In this document: piece by piece, positions 60,001 to 64,000 of the stretch | Layout of the letters: each line of letters opens with the position of its first letter | Position numbering within the stretch: position 1 is the first letter of the stretch | Source: Russula earlei | Lineage: Eukaryota > Basidiomycota > Agaricomycetes > Russulales > Russulaceae | Assembly: GCA_025769875.1 (NCBI GenBank) | Contig: JAGFNK010000206.1 | Location: forward strand, 1 to 64,000 | Direction: 5' to 3' | Length of the DNA stretch: 64,000 bases | The notes under the pieces: generated by a model | Told to the model about the DNA's origin: nothing | Seen by the model: only the letters and a program-made list of their open reading frames with translations | Database searches by the model: none | Translations under genes and position numbers: made by a program

Positions 60001-60732
60001 CAAAGTTCGACACAAAGAGCGCTATCTCAAGTCGTACAAGGCCATGTCAGAAATGATGACGACCAATGCGTTGGTGAAGATCAAGGAGGCTCCCCCATAC
60101 TCAACTGAACTTGAGACCCCTGTGCTACTTAACTCTCTCGCGCGCGCTTCCCCGGACAAGACAGGTAGCTACACGTTTAAGGAGTCCCAGCCCACTGAGG
60201 TAAAGCCGAATCTCGCGAACGTTAAGGCGATCGAGGAGACTCTCAAGTTCTCTGGATCTACGGCCGGAGTTGGCGTTGATCAAGGTGAATTTACCGGACT
60301 CTTTGGGTCACGTAGCTGACTACTTTCTGCAGAGTTGATATCTTCTGTGCCCACCGAGAACCAGACGTTTATCACACGCAACTTCACTGATGCTGAGATT
60401 GCATATTGCCGAGCTCAGCCGTCTTTCCAGGCGTCGTTTGCTGCGCGTTGGGTAGGCAAAGAAGCTGTGTTCAAATCGCTCGGTATTCCCTCTAGAGGCG
60501 CGGGCGCGGCGATGAAAGATATCGAAATTCTTCCGAACGAGGTTGGTGTTCCCGAGGTGACGTTGCACGGAGAGTCCAAAGCTGCTGCTGCTGCGAAGGG
60601 CATTTCTACGATCCATTTGTCATTAAGTCACTCTGATGTGAGTCTCTTTTACCGCTCACTTGAAAGACTTGAGCTGAACACGCTGGTATCCAGACTGTTG
60701 CCATTGCTTTTGCCCAGGCTTCTACCGCATGA
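48005..60732 (+). CDS. Type I fatty acid synthase, fused beta-alpha single chain
   Basis: Eighteen exons: 48005-48073, 48129-49837, 49892-51293, 51344-53100, 53149-54013, 54064-54159, 54215-54416, 54468-56117, 56164-57226, 57275-57981, 58031-58541, 58592-58672, 58727-58937, 58992-59098, 59147-59849, 59906-60284, 60333-60637, 60694-60732. The sum is 3952 codons with every phase consistent; introns are 46-56 nt. Domain order: acetyltransferase (GASGHSQG, Ser ~283), enoyl reductase ([12 protein letters not shown]), dehydratase ([22 protein letters not shown]), malonyl/palmitoyl transferase (GHSLGEF, Ser ~1846), one ACP (NGKSTLQNE, pantetheine Ser ~2273), ketoreductase ([12 protein letters not shown], ~2746), ketosynthase (Cys ~3371, [23 protein letters not shown]), phosphopantetheinyl transferase (last ~120 residues). 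It makes palmitoyl/stearoyl-CoA in the cytosol. Fused one-gene FAS is known in several basidiomycetes. The Cys codon is split by an intron. Confidence 0.97.
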
Positions 60733-60868
60733 AAGGACTTAGGCATTAATTTATATGTAGACATACTCATTACAATTTCTTACTGTACGCATACATCTCT
60801 GTTATTGAAATCTAGTTCCTTATTGTCGGTTCTGATTAACGAATTCCCAAGGCGACGGTGTGGAGAGC
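60733..60868. terminator. Convergent 3' ends of FAS and NMNAT genes (136 bp)
   Basis: The two stop codons face each other 136 bp apart. AT-rich stretches (TTTATATGTAGA, TATTGAAATC) probably contain the polyadenylation signals; 3' UTRs must be short or overlap. Confidence 0.45.
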
Positions 60869-61696
60869 CTAAGTCAGATCTCGGTACAAACTACGTTCAT
60901 CAATATACTGGGTGATGCAGTCTGGGACCATCCCCCGCCAAGAGTTGTCTCTGGCCCATATTTTCGCTCGGACCCCACTGGAGCTAAACTTTTGGAGGTC
61001 AGGATCTAAGTCCACGATATTTATGCGGCCACTCTGCACCCATTCCTGCGCCGCCTCAAGGATGGTAGATTCATCATGAGAGTCCTCGAGGTCTATAACG
61101 CGTCGAGCACAGATGACTCGAGAATCCTCTCCATCAGGGGCAAAAAAGCGTCGCAGGGCGGCACGCATGGCTTGAGTCGAGCCATCGCCGTAATATCGGG
61201 GTTGAAGAAAGCGCTCGAGGGTATCGATACCTTGTACGAAGATAAGTTGCGCTGCGATAGGGAGAGCGGCGCGCAGCAGCTCCGCTTTTTGAACGAACGC
61301 TGGCGCATCAACAAGCCCGACAGCGGCACTGATCTCGCGCGCAAGGAGCACCATCATCTCCACACGTTGTGTTGGCGACGCATCGCCAGGGCGCGGAGTT
61401 TTGTCGGCATTTCGGACGCTAAGGAGGAGAAGGCGAGCATCTGTCGAGGAGGCTGCCGAAGGAAGTAGGGCGAGAGCGCGGTGAGCGAGAGTCGGTGGGT
61501 TGAAGGAGGAATCGAGCACAGCAACACGGAAGGGGGAAACGCCAGTGGCGTGCGCTGATCCGCCGAGGGAGCCTGTGGGGGAGTGAGGGCTAGGCCGCGG
61601 ATATGGCCAATCTATGTACGGTTTGTGAACGAATTCGACCCTTGCTGTCCCTGCTTGCAAACGGTTGAGAGCGACGGTGATGAGGTTGGTGGACAT
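60869..61696 (-). CDS. POF1-like nicotinamide mononucleotide adenylyltransferase
   Basis: Single exon, 275 residues. The nucleotidyltransferase signature appears as LDSSFNPPTLAHR (HxGH-type, ~residues 62-74; here the second His site is AHR) and the C-terminal SSSGVRAKI (ISSTxxR-like). RVEMMVLLA and FVQGIDTLERF are further family motifs. LDSSFNPP is typical of the yeast Pof1 group, which transfers AMP to NMN in NAD+ synthesis, rather than Nma1/Nma2. An Ala/Ser/Pro-rich N-terminal stretch (~30-55) is probably flexible. It ends 136 bp from the FAS stop and is divergent from Dbp5, with 146 bp between ATGs. Confidence 0.82.
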   Translation of the reverse strand: MSTNLITVALNRLQAGTARVEFVHKPYIDWPYPRPSPHSPTGSLGGSAHATGVSPFRVAVLDSSFNPPTLAHRALALLPSAASSTDARLLLLSVRNADKTPRPGDASPTQRVEMMVLLAREISAAVGLVDAPAFVQKAELLRAALPIAAQLIFVQGIDTLERFLQPRYYGDGSTQAMRAALRRFFAPDGEDSRVICARRVIDLEDSHDESTILEAAQEWVQSGRINIVDLDPDLQKFSSSGVRAKIWARDNSWRGMVPDCITQYIDERSLYRDLT

Positions 61697-61842
61697 ACGA
61701 GATCATGCATTCGGCTGTCGGTACCGACGACTACTTAGTCATACCATCAATTCACGATCCGCGTGACAATAATAATAATTAAAAACAACGCGCCCCACCA
61801 CGCGCCTCCACCACTCTCTTTTTTCTTTGACCACAAGAGATT
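61697..61842. promoter_or_regulatory. 146-bp bidirectional promoter, NMNAT and Dbp5
   Basis: The two ATGs are 146 bp apart. The segment has an A/T-rich core (AATAATAATAATTAAAAAC, ~61768-61786) and a pyrimidine tract (CTCTCTTTTTTCTTTG) just before Dbp5. Confidence 0.6.
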
Positions 61843-63683
61843 ATGGAGAAGGACGCGGATGGATTTTATACTGCGCCAGCAGCTGGTGTGTAATTTTCGT
61901 CCCCGTCCCCGTTCTTCGTCTTTTGATCAGTCCTAGCGGGCGCATCTAACTCGTCCCCGACCGCTGCAGGGGATGCCGCAGCCGGTACGCCTCGCACTAG
62001 CCACACTCGCAGGCTCTAACAATCACAAATAACAGTCACCGTTGCAGCTCCTTCGAATGAGGCCACTGATCTTATCAAATCGACCTTTGACGTTCATGTG
62101 GGTGCGCCAACTGGGCGCGTGGCACTGGGTCCATAAATCGCCTTCTAGGTCACATTAGCGCAGCAGCAAGAGGACAAAAGTTCGCCTCTTTATAGCGTAA
62201 AGTCTTTCGAGGAGCTCGGGCTGTGCGTTTTCGTTCATCACCATGTCCCGTGCCAAACTCATCACTGGCCAGACACGCAGACCTGCTCAAGGGCGTTTAT
62301 GATATGGGCTTCACCAAGCCTTCCAAGATTCAAGAGAGCGCCCTGCCCCTTCTCCTTAGAGATCCGTGAGTAAACCACATGGCGTCGCCGACGCGCATCT
62401 TACGCGAACGCAGAGTGCAAAATATGATCGGCCAGTCACAGTCCGGGACGGGTAAAACCGCCGCATTCGTCCTCACGATGCTCTCGCGCGTCGACTTCAC
62501 GAAGAACAAACCACAGGCTTTATGTCTCGCCCCGTCCCGCGAACTAGCACGCCAGATCATGTCCGTCATCGCGGCGATGGGGAAGTTCACTCCGGTGCAG
62601 ACGGAATATGCGATCAAGGATCACTTGCCGAGAGGCGTCACAAACATCACCGCGCATATCGTTGTTGGCACACCCGGCACCATGACGGATCTCATTCGCC
62701 GACGTGTCATCGACGTATCAGAGGTGAAGGTCTTCGTACTCGATGAAGCGGACAACATGTTGGACAAGGATGGGTTAGGAGACCAGACATTACGGGTCAA
62801 AAAGTGCGTACTGAGACGCTCCGATGTCATCATATTCTGATCCTTGTACAGTATGCTCCCTCGTGGTGGCCATACGCAGATCATTCTCTTCTCCGCCACC
62901 TTCCCCGATCATGTACGCAACTTCGCCTCCAAGTTTGCGCCGAATGCAAACAAGATCGAGCTGAAACGGAATGAGCTGGCAGTAGACTCGATAAGGCAGT
63001 TCTATATGGATTGCAAGAGCGAAGAGCACAAATACGAAGTCCTCGTCTCACTCTACCACCTCCTGACGATCGGGCAGAGCATCATTTTCTGCCAGCACCG
63101 ACGCACTGCTGATCGTATCGCGCAGCGTATGATTGCGGAGGGCCACAAGGTCGCTTCTTTGCACGGTGCAAAGGAGGGTAGCGAGCGTGATTTGATCATC
63201 GATGGATTCCGGGAAGGCCGAGAGAAGGTCCTGATCACGACGAACGTGATTTCGCGAGGGATCGACGTGTTGCAAGTCAACATGGTGGTGAACTATGATC
63301 TACCCCTGTTGACTGAACGCGAGGGGACGGGGGGCAGTGGAGACCTGCGGCCAGATATCGAAACGTATATCCACCGCATCGGTGCGCTCCCATCCGCTAT
63401 ATAACCAGGAAAGTTTTTGTTAACGGAACGCACGACGTTCCAGGCCGGACCGGACGTTTCGGTCGCAAGGGCATCTCGATCAACTTCGTGCACGATAAGA
63501 ATACGTGGTCCCAGATGGAGGAGATCGAGAAGGCGACGGGCAAAGGCATCACACGGATCGAGACGACGGACCTCGATATCATGGAAGAGGTACGCCCGCT
63601 TTGTCGAACTCCTTTCTCTGTCTAAATGACGCTCGATGCAAAAATGTTGTGATGCTCAGCAAATGAAGAAGGCTATGAAGTAA
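61843..63683 (+). CDS. DBP5: DEAD-box RNA helicase Dbp5 (mRNA export)
   Basis: Nine exons: 61843-61885, 61970-61984 (15 nt), 62036-62097, 62149-62222, 62273-62365, 62414-62803, 62852-63381, 63444-63589, 63660-63683; 458 residues, all phases fit. Dbp5-type sequences include [21 protein letters not shown], the Q motif [14 protein letters not shown], Walker A SQSGTGKT (~102), DEADNML (~204), FSATF, the C-terminal helicase core [10 protein letters not shown] and YIHRIGRTGRFG (~402), and the ending MKKAMK. Dbp5 remodels mRNPs at the cytoplasmic face of nuclear pores with Gle1 and also helps translation termination. Yeast Dbp5 is 482 residues, so length is normal. Several introns contain C-rich repeats (CCCCGTCCCCG). 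Confidence 0.93.
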
Positions 63684-64000
63684 CGCTAGGAAGGGATGAG
63701 AGTGGAGTTCTATAGTTGCGGATGTTTTAAACTTTGCGGTCAACCTGCTCTGTATTCACATATCTGTTGTATCACGATGGGCAGGAATGGATGAGTGGAG
63801 TCAACTCAGAAGTGTACTGACCAATTAGCAGACTCAGATTGACAATTGACACAATGAATAAGTCAAGTCTACTGAGAGTCAACTCAGTGGTTGCCAACAT
63901 ACAATTGATTAACAAGCTGCCACTATGTGCTTAAAGCATGGATTGTGAGCTGAACTCACAAACTGTCCTTCAGCCCTTAAACCCCCACTTCATGCCAGTG
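63684..64000. other. 3' flank of Dbp5
   Basis: AT-richer DNA with short repeated words (AGTCAACTCAG at ~63797 and ~63879; GACAATTGACA). No gene. It may be the edge of another repeat continuing beyond the window. Confidence 0.4.

Noticed and set aside
1..64000. CRISPR arrays, rRNA and canonical tRNA genes
   Set aside because: No regularly spaced repeats, no rRNA-like segments and no convincing tRNA cloverleaf were seen. The tRNA-iMet match at 4645 is the retrotransposon primer site only.

Overview
The window is nuclear DNA of a filamentous basidiomycete, most likely an Agaricomycete. The evidence is: a single-chain (beta-alpha fused) type I fatty acid synthase; two Goodbye-NACHT-ankyrin NLR-like genes; a DUF6535 membrane protein; very many 46-60 nt GT-AG introns; and fungal Ty1/copia elements. 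I cannot name the species from sequence alone. All exon models were made by eye from reading frame, splice signals and remembered family conservation.

Layout. 1-5092: a young Ty1/copia LTR retrotransposon on the minus strand; its outer LTR is cut by the window edge. 5267-8845: NLR1. 8846-10916: gene-poor. 10917-13860 (-): DUF6535 membrane protein. 14090-18223: NLR2. 18224-21235: gene-poor, with a TIR element (MITE-like) at 19358-19780. 21236-22055: small unknown protein. 23482-24151 (-): Ctf8. 24375-25388: alpha/beta hydrolase. 25389-29419: gene-poor. 29420-34366: PMC1-type Ca2+ P-type ATPase. 34993-36827: disordered protein whose ATG is split by an intron. 37357-38654: Ser/Thr-rich single-pass membrane protein. 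40357-41265: unknown basidiomycete family with a possible nuclease-like motif. About 41320-42000: copia remnant. 42308-45476 (-): SPX-VTC polyphosphate-polymerase family protein. 45565-46893: Gtr2/RagC GTPase. 48005-60732: fatty acid synthase (18 exons, 3951 residues). 60869-61696 (-): POF1-like NMN adenylyltransferase. 61843-63683: DEAD-box helicase Dbp5.

Themes. The left 18 kb is accessory and immune-like (retrotransposon, NLR, DUF6535, NLR). The right 20 kb is conserved housekeeping DNA with tight spacing and divergent promoters: VTC/Gtr2 share 88 bp and NMNAT/Dbp5 share 146 bp. VTC and Gtr2 both act at the vacuole in nutrient and phosphate physiology.

A striking property is the uneven spread of single-base reading-frame breaks. 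FAS, Dbp5, Gtr2, Ctf8, NMNAT, the DUF6535 gene and the disordered protein read cleanly through all splice junctions. Both NLRs, the hydrolase, the Ca2+ ATPase, the Ser/Thr-rich protein, the unknown 40.4 kb gene, the VTC C-terminus and the copia pol each carry one or more breaks, most of them looking like one surplus base. Either the assembly has patchy indel errors or dispensable genes are decaying. I did not find a clearly new biochemical system. The best candidates for follow-up are the NLR/DUF6535/NLR cluster, the unknown 40.4 kb family, the bidirectional VTC/Gtr2 promoter and the unusual splicing (9-nt exon, GC-AG intron, split start codon).
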